Positions 29,484 to 37,009 of a stretch of 42,341 nucleotides of DNA are shown here, piece after piece. Position 1 is the stretch's first letter; each line of letters opens with the position of its first letter. Made by a program: the position numbers and the translations under genes. The stretch is from Candidatus Methanoperedens sp. (GTDB taxonomy: Archaea; Halobacteriota; Methanosarcinia; Methanosarcinales; Methanoperedenaceae): positions 1 to 42,341 of the forward strand of contig JAHFDG010000032.1 in the NCBI GenBank assembly GCA_023249105.1, given 5' to 3'. A model generated the notes under the pieces. The model worked only from the letters and a program-made list of their open reading frames with translations, searched no databases and was not told where the DNA came from.

Positions 29484-30153
29484 ATACAAAATCACAGATG
29501 CAGACGGTTACACACGCAAGGGGCAAGTAGGAGCAAAAGATTGGGGGAATAACCTCGGTAAAACAATGGAAATTACAAAAACAGGGAATACCCTATGCAG
29601 TGATGAGGTATTCCACTTTTACGACCATCCCGCTTTAGCTGTAATTTTAAATCCAATACATGGAAATTATGATACCCAAACCATGCGGCTATGGGAGGTC
29701 GAGGCAGCGGAGATTGTAGCGCATGACGGTTGTAAGGGCGGCTGTAAAAAAATGACTTTTCTAAAGGAAATACCAATCCCCAAAATCACGATACAACAAA
29801 AAGTTGAATTTGCTATTAGGGTTTCTTTGTTGGTATATCATGAAAAATCTTATACGAGATGGGCTACGGATTGGCTATCGGGAAAAGACCGCAGTGCAGA
29901 CAGTGCCAGTGCCGCATACAGTGCCGCCGCCAGTGTAAACAGTGCCAGTGCCGCATACAGTGCCGCCGCCAGTGTAGACAGTACCAGAGCCGCATACAGT
30001 GCCGCCACCAGTGTAGACAGTACCAGAGCCGCATACAGAGCAGCCAGAGCCGCATACAGTGCAGACAGAGCCGCAGACAGTGCAGACAGAGTCAAAATCT
30101 CTCGTAAATTTATACAGATTATTGAAAAAATACAAAGAAAGGGGAAGAAATGA
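29476..30153 (+). CDS. Phage protein with Ala/Ser 13-residue repeats
   Basis: 225 residues from the ATG at 29476 with GGGAGGGG. The N-terminal domain (about 1-105) has GNTLCSDEVFHFYDHPALAVILNP...WEVEA and a Cys pair near residue 94, then a helix KVEFAIRVSLLVYHEKSYTRWATDWLSGKDRS. This domain-plus-repeat form is seen in many phages, function unknown. Residues about 143-200 are imperfect 13-residue repeats of the type SASAAYSAAASVD, expected to be helical. A short basic tail follows. Repeat number may vary between relatives. Confidence 0.7.
   Translation: MLKYKITDADGYTRKGQVGAKDWGNNLGKTMEITKTGNTLCSDEVFHFYDHPALAVILNPIHGNYDTQTMRLWEVEAAEIVAHDGCKGGCKKMTFLKEIPIPKITIQQKVEFAIRVSLLVYHEKSYTRWATDWLSGKDRSADSASAAYSAAASVNSASAAYSAAASVDSTRAAYSAATSVDSTRAAYRAARAAYSADRAADSADRVKISRKFIQIIEKIQRKGKK
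29902..30057 (+). repeat. 39-bp tandem repeats within coding sequence
   Basis: Units begin at 29902, 29941, 29980 and 30019. The first two differ at few positions; the third and fourth carry ACCAGA in place of GCCAGT. Shorter CAGACAGAGCCG pieces continue to about 30090. All changes keep the frame. Confidence 0.75.
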
Positions 30154-30281
30154 GAATAAAAGAATATCTATCATGGCACGGATTATGGAAACCTATATTA
30201 TCAATATGGGTATTATACATGAGGAAATACGGGATTGCTTTAGCAATCGCAATTACGCTTTTACTATCGGAAATGAGGTAA
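30150..30281 (+). CDS. Small membrane protein (43 aa)
   Basis: 43 residues with an amphipathic start (MRIKEYLSWHGLWK) and two short hydrophobic stretches (about 15-24 and 28-40). AAAGGGGAAG site. ATGA overlap with the repeat-protein stop. Function unknown. Confidence 0.5.
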   Translation: MRIKEYLSWHGLWKPILSIWVLYMRKYGIALAIAITLLLSEMR

Positions 30282-30285
30282 AGAC

Positions 30286-30489
30286 ATGACAGCTAAAAAC
30301 CACAATAAAGACCCTTTAGCAGAGTTAGACGTGGAAATCTGGCGCAATGGGGTGAAGCATTGCGTGGTAGATTTTCACAACGCGGGGATAACATTGATAA
30401 CACTTAAATTTGGGTTTCCCACAGAGAAATGGGAAATAAAGAAAATGGAGGTGAAAAAAAATGAAAGTTGTAAAATGGCAAGGGGTTAA
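30286..30489 (+). CDS. Small phage protein (67 aa)
   Basis: 67 residues, alpha/beta, basic C-terminus; contains a beta pair (VEIWRNGVKHCVVDFHNAGITLI). GAGG before the start. Not recognised. Confidence 0.55.
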   Translation: MTAKNHNKDPLAELDVEIWRNGVKHCVVDFHNAGITLITLKFGFPTEKWEIKKMEVKKNESCKMARG

Positions 30490-30655
30490 AAACTCAGATA
30501 CAGGTAAAACAGATGGAGGGTGGCTATGGATTAGATACCAAGACCAAATTGTAGGGCATCAAATCAAGAACGCCAGAACAAAAAAAGAAGCGATAGAAAT
30601 ATATATAAAAAACAAAGCATATTATCAGGGTGATTATGTGGAGGTTAAAAAATGA
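30461..30655 (+). CDS. Small phage protein (64 aa)
   Basis: 64 residues: beta-rich start (VVKWQGVKNSDTGKTDGGWLWIRYQDQIVGH), helix TKKEAIEIYIKN, then a final strand. GGAGG site inside the preceding gene. Four-base overlap with the next. Function unknown. Confidence 0.55.
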   Translation: MKVVKWQGVKNSDTGKTDGGWLWIRYQDQIVGHQIKNARTKKEAIEIYIKNKAYYQGDYVEVKK

Positions 30656-30924
30656 CAACACTATCTCTGCCCTGTAATGAGAGTGTCCGCCCGATGCTGG
30701 AAGATGAGGCAAGGGAAAGGGGCGGACAGGTGCGCATGTGCGCTTGTGGCTGGCTGTTTGTGAGTCTGAAAGACCGCCTACAGTGCAATCACTGCTCTCC
30801 GGACTGTAAGACCTCTGGAGCGGAACTGGCAAAGACACAGAAGATTTACTGGAAAAAACGCTGGAAAGAAAGGAGGGGTGAAGAAAATCTCTGGCTCATT
30901 TCTTGCAAACAAGAAAAAAAATAA
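30652..30924 (+). CDS. Small zinc-binding-like protein (90 aa)
   Basis: 90 residues. Cys7 and then Cys-x-Cys at about 30-32, Cys-x2-Cys at 45-48 (QCNHC) and Cys52 suggest a zinc site; the rest is strongly basic. GGAGG site in the preceding gene. No family recognised. Confidence 0.5.
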   Translation: MTTLSLPCNESVRPMLEDEARERGGQVRMCACGWLFVSLKDRLQCNHCSPDCKTSGAELAKTQKIYWKKRWKERRGEENLWLISCKQEKK

Positions 30925-30963
30925 ATGAAAAATCACTTGACAAATTTAAAAGGAAGGAGTAAG

Positions 30964-31113
30964 ATGAGCTTAGATATGGGACAAGCAATCACAAAAAACA
31001 CATTCAAAGTTGGGCATGGCAGTGGGTACACTCCTTCCGAGGGCTGTTCCATATCTACATTGCCGTGTCCATTCAATTTTATAAAAAATAAAAAAGGAGA
31101 TTATTATGTGTGA
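30964..31113 (+). CDS. Small protein (49 aa)
   Basis: Start at 30964 because AAGGAAGGAG precedes it; a longer frame from 30925 lacks a site. 49 residues, Gly/Ser-rich. A TTGACA sits at 30938, with TAAGAT 17 bases on; if used, transcription would begin inside this gene. End overlaps the next start. Confidence 0.45.
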   Translation: MSLDMGQAITKNTFKVGHGSGYTPSEGCSISTLPCPFNFIKNKKGDYYV

Positions 31114-31741
31114 ATTTTTATCGTGGATTGAATATAAAGAAGAGATTATATATATCACAGCAGCAGACCTCGAAACAAGTAAAGGTAAAAAATTGCTGAA
31201 AGATGTTGGTTGGGAGGATATAAAAGGGCATGGTGCTATCCGTAAGTTTTTTACCATCCCTGATGGTAAGGGCACAAACAAGGAATGTACGGATTTTTCT
31301 ACCCCTACAAACTTTCCAAAGGAAATTGTGAGAGATATTAAGAAAGGGCTCTTTATTGGTTTTGGCACACCAAGTGGGATATTGATAGACCCTATAGACA
31401 AAGCTTACAGGACACAGAAAAACACTCTCTACAAAGCTTACAGGGCACAGAAAGACACTCTCTACAAAGCTTACGAGGCACAGATAGACCCTATAGACAA
31501 AGCTTACAGGACACAGAAAAACACTCTCTACAAAGCTTACAGGGCACAGAAAGACACTCTCTACAAAGCTTACGAGGCACAGAAAGACACTCTCTACAAA
31601 GCTTACGAGGCACAGATAGACCCTATAGACAAAGCTTACAGGACACAGAAAAACACTATAGACAAAGCTTACAGGGCACTGATAGACACATACTGGAATT
31701 TAGTCAAAATCAAAAAAAATAGAGTTAAAGCATGGCAATAA
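31106..31741 (+). CDS. Phage protein with 11-residue helical repeats
   Basis: 211 residues. The first about 92 are a folded domain of unknown type (FLSWIEYKEEIIYITAADL, FTIPDGKGTNKECTDFSTP, FIGFGTPSG). Residues 94-192 are nine units of 11, consensus (K/I)DT(L/I)YKAY(R/E)AQ, ordered partly as repeats of three. An 11-residue period suits a right-handed coiled coil or long helix. A basic tail follows. AAAAGGAG site. Similar 'KAY' repeats occur in other phage proteins with no known function. Confidence 0.7.
   Translation: MCEFLSWIEYKEEIIYITAADLETSKGKKLLKDVGWEDIKGHGAIRKFFTIPDGKGTNKECTDFSTPTNFPKEIVRDIKKGLFIGFGTPSGILIDPIDKAYRTQKNTLYKAYRAQKDTLYKAYEAQIDPIDKAYRTQKNTLYKAYRAQKDTLYKAYEAQKDTLYKAYEAQIDPIDKAYRTQKNTIDKAYRALIDTYWNLVKIKKNRVKAWQ
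31385..31681 (+). repeat. 33-bp tandem repeats in a 99-bp higher-order pattern
   Basis: Nine 33-bp units, each with AAAGCTTAC. Order of unit types is a b c a b c c a b', so a 99-bp block was copied and one c unit added. Near-identity of the copies points to recent expansion or exchange. Confidence 0.8.
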
Positions 31742-31899
31742 AAATCTGTGCTTCCCTATTTGTAACTAAACACGCAAGCTATCCTGGAGCCGGTGTAGTC
31801 AAGGAGTTTGGACAGAAATTTAAATCTGCTTGTGAAGCAGCAAAGGGACGCAGGTTTGCAGGTTGCTTAGAGTGCACTGAAAGGAGAGAAAATGTTTAA
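31732..31899 (+). CDS. Small protein (55 aa)
   Basis: 55 residues, three Cys in the second half (SACEAAKGRRFAGCLECTE). The start overlaps the repeat-protein end; only a weak purine run precedes it. Coupled to the next gene by an eight-base overlap. Confidence 0.45.
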   Translation: MAIKICASLFVTKHASYPGAGVVKEFGQKFKSACEAAKGRRFAGCLECTERRENV

Positions 31900-32056
31900 A
31901 GTAAATGATGTGGTTGCGGTGAAGTACCGAGGGGTCAAAACAAACGTTATCCGGCACAAATGTTATCTCCGAGGGCGGGGTTTGAACTTTTTTCCCCTGC
32001 CCTCGCTCCCTCCGAAGGGAGGTTGTTTTGAAAAAACTAAGCAAAGCTCAAATTAA
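31892..32056 (+). CDS. Small protein, possibly truncated by a hairpin insertion (54 aa)
   Basis: AAAGGAG site. The start FKVNDVVAVKYRG resembles the opening of small beta-barrel phage proteins, but after about residue 20 the frame runs through two G+C-rich hairpins and turns Pro/Gly-rich. The 3' half may be non-functional, and the stop lies within the next gene. Confidence 0.4.
   Translation: MFKVNDVVAVKYRGVKTNVIRHKCYLRGRGLNFFPLPSLPPKGGCFEKTKQSSN
31970..32005 (+). promoter_or_regulatory. G+C-rich hairpin 1
   Basis: CGAGGGCGGGG pairs with CCCCTGCCCTCG (11 pairs, one bulged T) around a 13-base T-rich loop. Directly followed by hairpin 2. Confidence 0.55.
32006..32021 (+). promoter_or_regulatory. 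Hairpin 2 sequestering a Shine-Dalgarno
   Basis: CTCCCT, loop CCGA, AGGGAG. The 3' arm contains most of the GGGAGG ribosome site for the TTG start at 32028, so translation of that gene would require opening the stem. Confidence 0.55.
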
Positions 32057-32297
32057 ATTACTTGAAGACCTCACCAAATATGATTCGTTTCTACATTACA
32101 TGGGGAGGTTTAATCCTTATCCATATTATTTCATGGATAAAACGCTGAAAACCTACTGGACTGAAACAGTTGAGCCTCTTATTAAAAGTGGATATTTAAT
32201 CGCAAACTATCCATTTGCAAACTGCAAACAAGTCTACTTGACTGAAAAGGGTAAAGTTTTAGCAATGGGAGGTACAGATGAAAAGCAAATGGTTTAA
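32028..32297 (+). CDS. Winged-helix-like small protein, TTG start
   Basis: 89 residues. Helical start KLSKAQIKLLEDL, then EPLIKSGYLIANYPFANCKQVYLTEKGKVLA, which reads like the recognition helix and wing of a winged-helix domain. Start is TTG with GGGAGG in a hairpin stem, so expression is probably low or regulated. It could be a DNA-binding regulator (inference). Confidence 0.6.
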   Translation: MKKLSKAQIKLLEDLTKYDSFLHYMGRFNPYPYYFMDKTLKTYWTETVEPLIKSGYLIANYPFANCKQVYLTEKGKVLAMGGTDEKQMV

Positions 32298-32613
32298 ATT
32301 TGATGAGAAGGATAAGGCTCGTTTTGATAGCGAACGTAGAGCAATAACCCTGAAAGAAGCATGGGAAAAAACTTTTGAGAAATGGGAATTGATACTTGGT
32401 GGGTTTTGGACAAATGATGATATGGCGACATGTGGACTTTGCAATTATTTTTTTGAAAACCGTTGTCGAGAATGTCCAGTTGCAGAGATGGCGGGAGATA
32501 TAGATTGTCTTAAAACTCCGTATTACACATCAGGGAAAGACAGGAATGATGAAGAATATTTATGGCTGTTGCTTGTGAGGGAGGCTACAAAAACAAATGT
32601 TAATCCTAAGTGA
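32278..32613 (+). CDS. Phage protein with Cys cluster (111 aa)
   Basis: 111 residues. Residues about 52-67 hold Cys-x2-Cys...Cys-x2-Cys (CGLCNYFFENRCRECPVAE) with a further Cys near 77, a probable metal site. The N-terminal third is a charged helix. TGGGAGG site; starts inside the preceding gene. Similar CxLC..C..CP segments are seen in small phage proteins of unknown role. Confidence 0.6.
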   Translation: MKSKWFKFDEKDKARFDSERRAITLKEAWEKTFEKWELILGGFWTNDDMATCGLCNYFFENRCRECPVAEMAGDIDCLKTPYYTSGKDRNDEEYLWLLLVREATKTNVNPK

Positions 32614-32881
32614 TAGAGATAAAAAGTATATCCGCTTCTTCTCCTCCCTATTTATCATGCTGGTTTTTATGTCTATCGGGTTTACTGTTCATACGCTATT
32701 CTTTGACCCAAACCCAAACCCGCCAGTTATAGCGCACAACAAACAGGATATAACAGTGAAGGAGTTATATCTTGAGATTCAAAAGGGGAATGAATTTTCC
32801 CTTAATATAGATGAAGATAACCAGTTAAGTTTTAAATATAGCAAAGATAATAAATGGGAAATTTGGAGGAGGAAAAGATGA
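32597..32881 (+). CDS. Single-pass membrane protein (94 aa)
   Basis: 94 residues: short basic N-terminus, transmembrane helix about 15-36, then a Pro-rich turn (DPNPNPP) and a soluble C-terminal domain predicted outside or in the cytoplasm. GGGAGG site. Function unknown. Confidence 0.55.
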   Translation: MLILSDRDKKYIRFFSSLFIMLVFMSIGFTVHTLFFDPNPNPPVIAHNKQDITVKELYLEIQKGNEFSLNIDEDNQLSFKYSKDNKWEIWRRKR

Positions 32882-33057
32882 AACAAGAAAAATTTTGCGT
32901 ATTTTTTACGAATGGAAGATACCCTACAACAGCGGTGAATGTGGATGCCTTTAATTTGCAGGAGGCTCTAATTTTAGCTCAGGCGAAACGTATTAAAGAT
33001 GGACTTGATTATACGGTGCATGAAATTGTCCGTTATGGAGGAGAAAAAAAGGAATGA
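32878..33057 (+). CDS. Small protein (59 aa)
   Basis: ATG at 32878 chosen because GGAGGAGG precedes it. 59 residues, beta-alpha-beta (FCVFFTNGRYPT, QEALILAQAKRIKDG, YTVHEIV). Overlaps neighbours by four bases each side. Confidence 0.55.
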   Translation: MKQEKFCVFFTNGRYPTTAVNVDAFNLQEALILAQAKRIKDGLDYTVHEIVRYGGEKKE

Positions 33058-33236
33058 CAACAGATGCTAAATTTTTTGTAAACTTAAAGCTTCTTAAGGG
33101 CATGAAGATGATAGGAACGTGCAAAAAATGCAAGTTCAAACCAGAACTTCAAACTTATTGCTTGCACCCAAAAATATTGGGTACAACACCATATAATATC
33201 AATGGGCAAGGCTGTGGATATTGGAAGGCAAGATGA
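33054..33236 (+). CDS. Small zinc-ribbon-like protein (60 aa)
   Basis: 60 residues with Cys-x2-Cys (CKKC), a third Cys-His (YCLH) and a fourth in GQGCGYW, the pattern of a small zinc domain. GGAGG upstream. Unknown function. Confidence 0.5.
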   Translation: MTTDAKFFVNLKLLKGMKMIGTCKKCKFKPELQTYCLHPKILGTTPYNINGQGCGYWKAR

Positions 33237-33481
33237 ACATCACTGATACTTTTGCATGTATAAAGCTCTCTGGCAATTCCGAGTTACCAGCTACACTGGC
33301 AAAACTTACCTGCATCAAGAGGCAGTTGGAAAATAAAACAAAGTATGGCTCGCTGATGTTAGCTTCTAAATATATTGAGTGCATCAAATGTGAGCAGGGA
33401 ATTGAAATTTTTGAAACTTTCAAATCTCACCCTGATTTTCCAAAACTCAAAATATATATCAGAGAGAAAGATAAGACATGA
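33233..33481 (+). CDS. Small protein (82 aa)
   Basis: Start at 33233 is preceded by GGAAGG, better than an upstream in-frame ATG at 33221. 82 residues, helical; Cys-x2-Cys near position 53 (ECIKCEQ). Ends with ATGA onto the next gene. Confidence 0.5.
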   Translation: MNITDTFACIKLSGNSELPATLAKLTCIKRQLENKTKYGSLMLASKYIECIKCEQGIEIFETFKSHPDFPKLKIYIREKDKT

Positions 33482-33651
33482 AACATAATCTTGAAGACTT
33501 GAGAGAGGAGGCATACAGAGTGCAGGAGGAAGAAAGCGCACGGTGTCCAGAATGCGGCAGTTATGACATCACGCTTGAGAGACTACCTCCAAGCGAAAGT
33601 CTTATGGGGTATCAGTATAAATGCTGTGATTGCGGAACAACTTTTTTATAG
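33478..33651 (+). CDS. Zinc-ribbon protein (57 aa)
   Basis: 57 residues: acidic helix, then CPECGS and CCDCGTTF, a classic two-knuckle zinc ribbon as in small phage transcription- or DNA-associated proteins. Coupled to the upstream gene by ATGA. Confidence 0.6.
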   Translation: MKHNLEDLREEAYRVQEEESARCPECGSYDITLERLPPSESLMGYQYKCCDCGTTFL

Positions 33652-33663
33652 AAAGGAGAGAGA

Positions 33664-33900
33664 ATGATTATAAGAGATTTTTATCCAAAAACATTTCAAG
33701 ACATCCCAGAGCCGAATAACCCAGCTTTTGGGTCTGAGGAATGTGTAATGATTGTTAAAGATTTTAAAACGACTCATTTTGTTATATTGCACATTTTGCC
33801 CGACCCAGAAGAAAGCGTGAACCATATTGCTATTTTCTGGAAGCATAAACATGCAATAGAGTATGCAAACTTTTTTATAAAGGAGGAAAAAGAAAAATGA
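33664..33900 (+). CDS. Phage protein of unknown function (78 aa)
   Basis: 78 residues, mixed alpha/beta, ending in a helix KHAIEYANFFIKEEKEK. AAAGGAGAG site. Overlaps the next gene by four bases. Not recognised. Confidence 0.55.
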   Translation: MIIRDFYPKTFQDIPEPNNPAFGSEECVMIVKDFKTTHFVILHILPDPEESVNHIAIFWKHKHAIEYANFFIKEEKEK

Positions 33901-34136
33901 TTAAACACATCGCAGAGCTAACAGAAGAAAGCTCAGGGGAGTTTTTACTAAAACTTAGGCTGAACTGTAACGGAAGCATATCAACCTTAGTACACTTGTT
34001 TTTTACTGGCAAACCCCAAATAGCGGCGGAAAAATCAATTCTTGCGCCAGTGCTAATCGGCAATAATAATTTTTTGTTTTGGGTAGATGAATATAGAGAT
34101 TTAACAATCAAAAAGGAGGAAGAAAATGACAGTTGA
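33897..34136 (+). CDS. Phage protein of unknown function (79 aa)
   Basis: 79 residues, beta-rich (FLLKLRLNCNGSISTLVHLFF, SILAPVLIGNNNFLFWVDEY). GGAGG site inside the preceding gene; the end carries the site for the next. Confidence 0.55.
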   Translation: MIKHIAELTEESSGEFLLKLRLNCNGSISTLVHLFFTGKPQIAAEKSILAPVLIGNNNFLFWVDEYRDLTIKKEEENDS

Positions 34137-34293
34137 GGAACAAATAGACAAAACTATACAAAACGCTAATTTTGATTTCCTTGAAATCGAGGGATTTAAA
34201 AAACAGCCGATGTTAGCGGTTAAAGTAGGGATAGCAATGGGGTATAGGATGGCATTAGAAGAAACCGTACATTTTTTTAAAAAGGAGGAATAA
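34126..34293 (+). CDS. Small protein (55 aa) upstream of the annealing protein
   Basis: 55 residues, acidic N-terminus and a helix with GIAMGYRMALEE. AAGGAGGAAG site. Its last codons (AAGGAGGAA) form the ribosome site of the ERF gene one base downstream, so both are expressed together. Confidence 0.55.
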   Translation: MTVEEQIDKTIQNANFDFLEIEGFKKQPMLAVKVGIAMGYRMALEETVHFFKKEE

Positions 34294-34294
34294 G

Positions 34295-35197
34295 ATGAGC
34301 GACGAATTAGCAGTTTTGCAACAGGAAACACCAAATCATTTAATCGCATTAGCACTGGATAGGCAGGCAGACCCTGCTGTTCTATCCGAACTAATGGACT
34401 TGCAGGAAAGATGGGAAGCAGGTAATGCGCGAAAGGCCTTTGTGTCTGCAATGACATTGTTCAAACAGGAGGCCCCATCTGTATTGAAGAAAAACGATAA
34501 AGTTGATTTCACCTCGCCAAGGGGCAGGACAGCTTACAGTTATGCAAACCTCGGAAGCATAGTTCAGGAGATTACATCTGTTCTGGGGAAATATGAGTTA
34601 TCCGCAACATGGGAGACCAAGCAGGATGATAAGGGCAATATCACCGTTACCTGCAATATCACACATGCAGCGGGGCACAGGGAGAGTGTAACACTTACAG
34701 GGCCTGCCGATGAATCAGGGAATAAAAATAAAATACAGGCGATAGGCTCTACTGTTACATACCTGCAACGCTATACACTGTTGGCCGCCCTCGGATTAGC
34801 GACAACAGAAGATGATGACGGTAGGGGCGAGGGGAAAAGCACAGAAAGGCCCCCGATAGCCGAACCGCAGACAAAAAAATCGCCAGCACAGACTGAAAAA
34901 TCTGAAAGCAATGCCCCAGCATCAGGTAACATTATCGAGGGACTGATACAATCAGTCAAGGAGAGTTCGGGCACAAAAAAGAGCGGGGAAAAATGGATAC
35001 GCTTTGCAATCCTCATTGCTGACCAAACACTCTCAACATTCAGCAAAACAGATGGAGAGAAAGCACAGATAGCATTCGAGAACCAAACTCTTGTAAGATT
35101 AACTTATACCTCAGACGGTAAATATCTGACTTGCACAGGGATTGAAGAAATTATAGGCTCAACAGAAGAAAATCGTGAACCTGGAGCAGAAGGATAA
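34295..35197 (+). CDS. ERF-family single-strand annealing protein
   Basis: 300 residues. The N-terminal half is typical of the ERF family: WEAGNARKAFVSAMTLFKQEAP, VDFTSPRGRTAYSYANLGSIVQEI, TCNITHAAGHRESVTLTGP, and IQAIGSTVTYLQRYTLLAALGLATTEDDDG. ERF proteins form rings, bind single-stranded DNA and anneal complementary strands in phage recombination and genome repair. A Lys/Glu/Pro linker (about 180-210) leads to a C-terminal beta domain (about 210-290) that may be OB-like. The next gene, a nuclease, is the usual partner. AAGGAGG site. Confidence 0.85.
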   Translation: MSDELAVLQQETPNHLIALALDRQADPAVLSELMDLQERWEAGNARKAFVSAMTLFKQEAPSVLKKNDKVDFTSPRGRTAYSYANLGSIVQEITSVLGKYELSATWETKQDDKGNITVTCNITHAAGHRESVTLTGPADESGNKNKIQAIGSTVTYLQRYTLLAALGLATTEDDDGRGEGKSTERPPIAEPQTKKSPAQTEKSESNAPASGNIIEGLIQSVKESSGTKKSGEKWIRFAILIADQTLSTFSKTDGEKAQIAFENQTLVRLTYTSDGKYLTCTGIEEIIGSTEENREPGAEG

Positions 35198-35796
35198 TGC
35201 CTAAAACCACACTTGATAATGATACCCATATTTACAGGGTAGATAATAGAGAGACTATCTCTGTAACTCAGGTAACAGAAGCATTATATCAGTGTGATAA
35301 ATGGTATGCAGAAAGAGGCCAATTTATACATACAATGTGTGAACTTTACAAGCAGGGCATTCTTGATGAGGATACTCTTGACCCACAACTTCTACCATAT
35401 CTGAATGCCCTTAAACTGTTTGAATGTGATGCTCCGTATATTAAGGGGATAGGCGATTATAAGTCAGGAACTAAGGCAAAATGGCATTTATTGCAATGTG
35501 CAGCCTATCGGGAATTATGGCTTAATGGCTTAGATGAAAATGGAGAGCCATTAAAAAATATTAAACATGGTTATGAAGTAATAGGATTTCATCCAATTTA
35601 TAATTATTGTGGGACAATTGACCTTATAGATATTGAGAATGAAACAGGGTGGAATCTTCATGCTTTTATTCTGTATTTAAAAGAAAATGGAAAATATAAG
35701 GTTGACCTCATTTATCCAGCCGATATAGCAAGACATACACGAGCGTTTTTAACGCTTGTATCAGCTAAACATATTAGAAAGGAATACAAAATATGA
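35197..35796 (+). CDS. PD-(D/E)XK-family nuclease with reordered motifs
   Basis: 199 residues. Parts of the phage RecB-like nuclease family are all present: AERGQFIHTMCELYKQGILDEDTLDPQ (about 38-64; RG..H helix), DYKSG..AKWHLLQCAAYREL (Asp87, Lys89, Gln100, Tyr104), PIYNYCGTID (Gly139, Asp142) and YLKENGKYKVDL (160-171). In the usual order the GT-x-D hairpin comes before D-x-K and Q-x2-AY; here it comes after. The acidic residues and lysine are present, so activity is possible. As a 5'-3' end-resecting partner it would feed single strands to the ERF protein. It overlaps both neighbours by one to four bases. Confidence 0.7.
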   Translation: MPKTTLDNDTHIYRVDNRETISVTQVTEALYQCDKWYAERGQFIHTMCELYKQGILDEDTLDPQLLPYLNALKLFECDAPYIKGIGDYKSGTKAKWHLLQCAAYRELWLNGLDENGEPLKNIKHGYEVIGFHPIYNYCGTIDLIDIENETGWNLHAFILYLKENGKYKVDLIYPADIARHTRAFLTLVSAKHIRKEYKI

Positions 35797-36494
35797 ATGA
35801 AGTAATGATACCAGAAAATAAAGAAATCGAACAAGGCATATCAGACCTATCAGTAAGAGCTTTGCAAGTTAAGGTCATTGACAATGAGACTTATGTTATT
35901 GCAGGAGATTTGCTTTCTCTGCATAAGAAAATGGAGAAGGACATTAAAGCATGGTTTGAAGGGGACGGCAAGTCAGGCATTAAACCAACGGCGTATGCGC
36001 ATTGGAAGGCTATTTGCGCTAAAGAAAATGCAGAAATCGCTAAGTTGACCCTCGGAACTCAACACTTGGACAAACAAATGACAACCTATAATTTAAAAAA
36101 GGAAGCTGAACGACAAGCAGAAGAATTAAGATTAAGAAAATTAGCGGAGCAAGAAGAAGAAAATCGCCGCCTTGCCGCAGCGATTGAAGCTGAAAAAGAG
36201 GGCAATAAGGAAGAAGCAGAGGCAATACTGGAAGAACCAGTCTTTGTTCCGCCTCCTATAATCGAGAAAACTGTGCCAAAGATAGCAGGGCAGACTATGA
36301 CTACAGTTTACAGGGCTCGTGTAACTGATTTAAAGGCACTTTGCAGGGCAGTAACGGAGGGCAAAGCACCCTTGACCTGTATTCAGGCTAATGAATCGTT
36401 CCTGAACAATCTGGCAAAGAATAGTAAGGGAACAGAGAAGATTGCAGGAATAGAGTTTTATCCCGAAAGTTCCATGAGGGGGGTAAGACAATAA
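35793..36494 (+). CDS. Recombination-associated coiled-coil protein
   Basis: 233 residues. N-terminal region with AHWKAICAKENAEI (about 70-83), a long Glu/Arg-rich helix (about 95-145), then a Pro stretch and a C-terminal domain (TTVYRARVTDLKALCRAV...CIQANESFLNNLAKNSKGTEKIAGIEFY). This plan is common for phage proteins next to ERF or RecT genes; function not established, perhaps a structural or inhibitory partner. ATGA overlap upstream, one base downstream. Confidence 0.6.
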   Translation: MNEVMIPENKEIEQGISDLSVRALQVKVIDNETYVIAGDLLSLHKKMEKDIKAWFEGDGKSGIKPTAYAHWKAICAKENAEIAKLTLGTQHLDKQMTTYNLKKEAERQAEELRLRKLAEQEEENRRLAAAIEAEKEGNKEEAEAILEEPVFVPPPIIEKTVPKIAGQTMTTVYRARVTDLKALCRAVTEGKAPLTCIQANESFLNNLAKNSKGTEKIAGIEFYPESSMRGVRQ

Positions 36495-36790
36495 TGCACA
36501 AAATCAAAGTAAGAAACTTAAAGCGTAATGAGGTAGGAAAGTTTGACCCCGAAATTAGTGATTGGCGGAATCCATATAAGGCGGTAATTAAGTTTGAGGA
36601 CACCAAAAAGCTGCCAGAACTTGCACACTATGACGGTATTGATGATGGCTGGATTATGACAAACGAAGAATACGAAGCCCTCACATCCGGTAAATTCATT
36701 GCTGTATCGGCAAAGTTCATGGAATACATTAGTCTGCTTGGAACAGTTGTTGAAGATATGAAGGCAGAGGCAAATAAAGAGCAGGAGTGA
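36494..36790 (+). CDS. Phage protein of unknown function (98 aa)
   Basis: 98 residues, basic start (HKIKVRNLKRNEVGKF), acidic end, with a likely beta core and helix (MEYISLLGTVVEDMKAEA). GGGGGG upstream. It shares a base with the preceding stop. Not recognised. Confidence 0.55.
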   Translation: MHKIKVRNLKRNEVGKFDPEISDWRNPYKAVIKFEDTKKLPELAHYDGIDDGWIMTNEEYEALTSGKFIAVSAKFMEYISLLGTVVEDMKAEANKEQE

Positions 36791-36792
36791 AG

Positions 36793-37008
36793 ATGAATGA
36801 AAGAATTTTTAGCGAAAGGAATTTGATTGAACAACTCTGCAAGGACTTAAATCAGGCTCATGATGAGATATGCAGACTTCAAGGGATAGACCCTACAACA
36901 CATGACTGGCCTGAATGGACGCCACAGGCGAATAGCATTCGCTGTGCAGAAAGAATGCTTTATAGAAAAATGGCAAAAACAAATCAATGGACGGAATATC
37001 CAGGTTGA
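36793..37008 (+). CDS. Small helical protein (71 aa)
   Basis: ATG at 36793 has GGAG five bases upstream; a GTG at 36787 is in frame. 71 residues, charged helix (LIEQLCKDLNQAHDEICRLQ) and a second (SIRCAERMLYRKMAKT). Function unknown. Confidence 0.5.
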   Translation: MNERIFSERNLIEQLCKDLNQAHDEICRLQGIDPTTHDWPEWTPQANSIRCAERMLYRKMAKTNQWTEYPG

Positions 37009-37009
37009 A

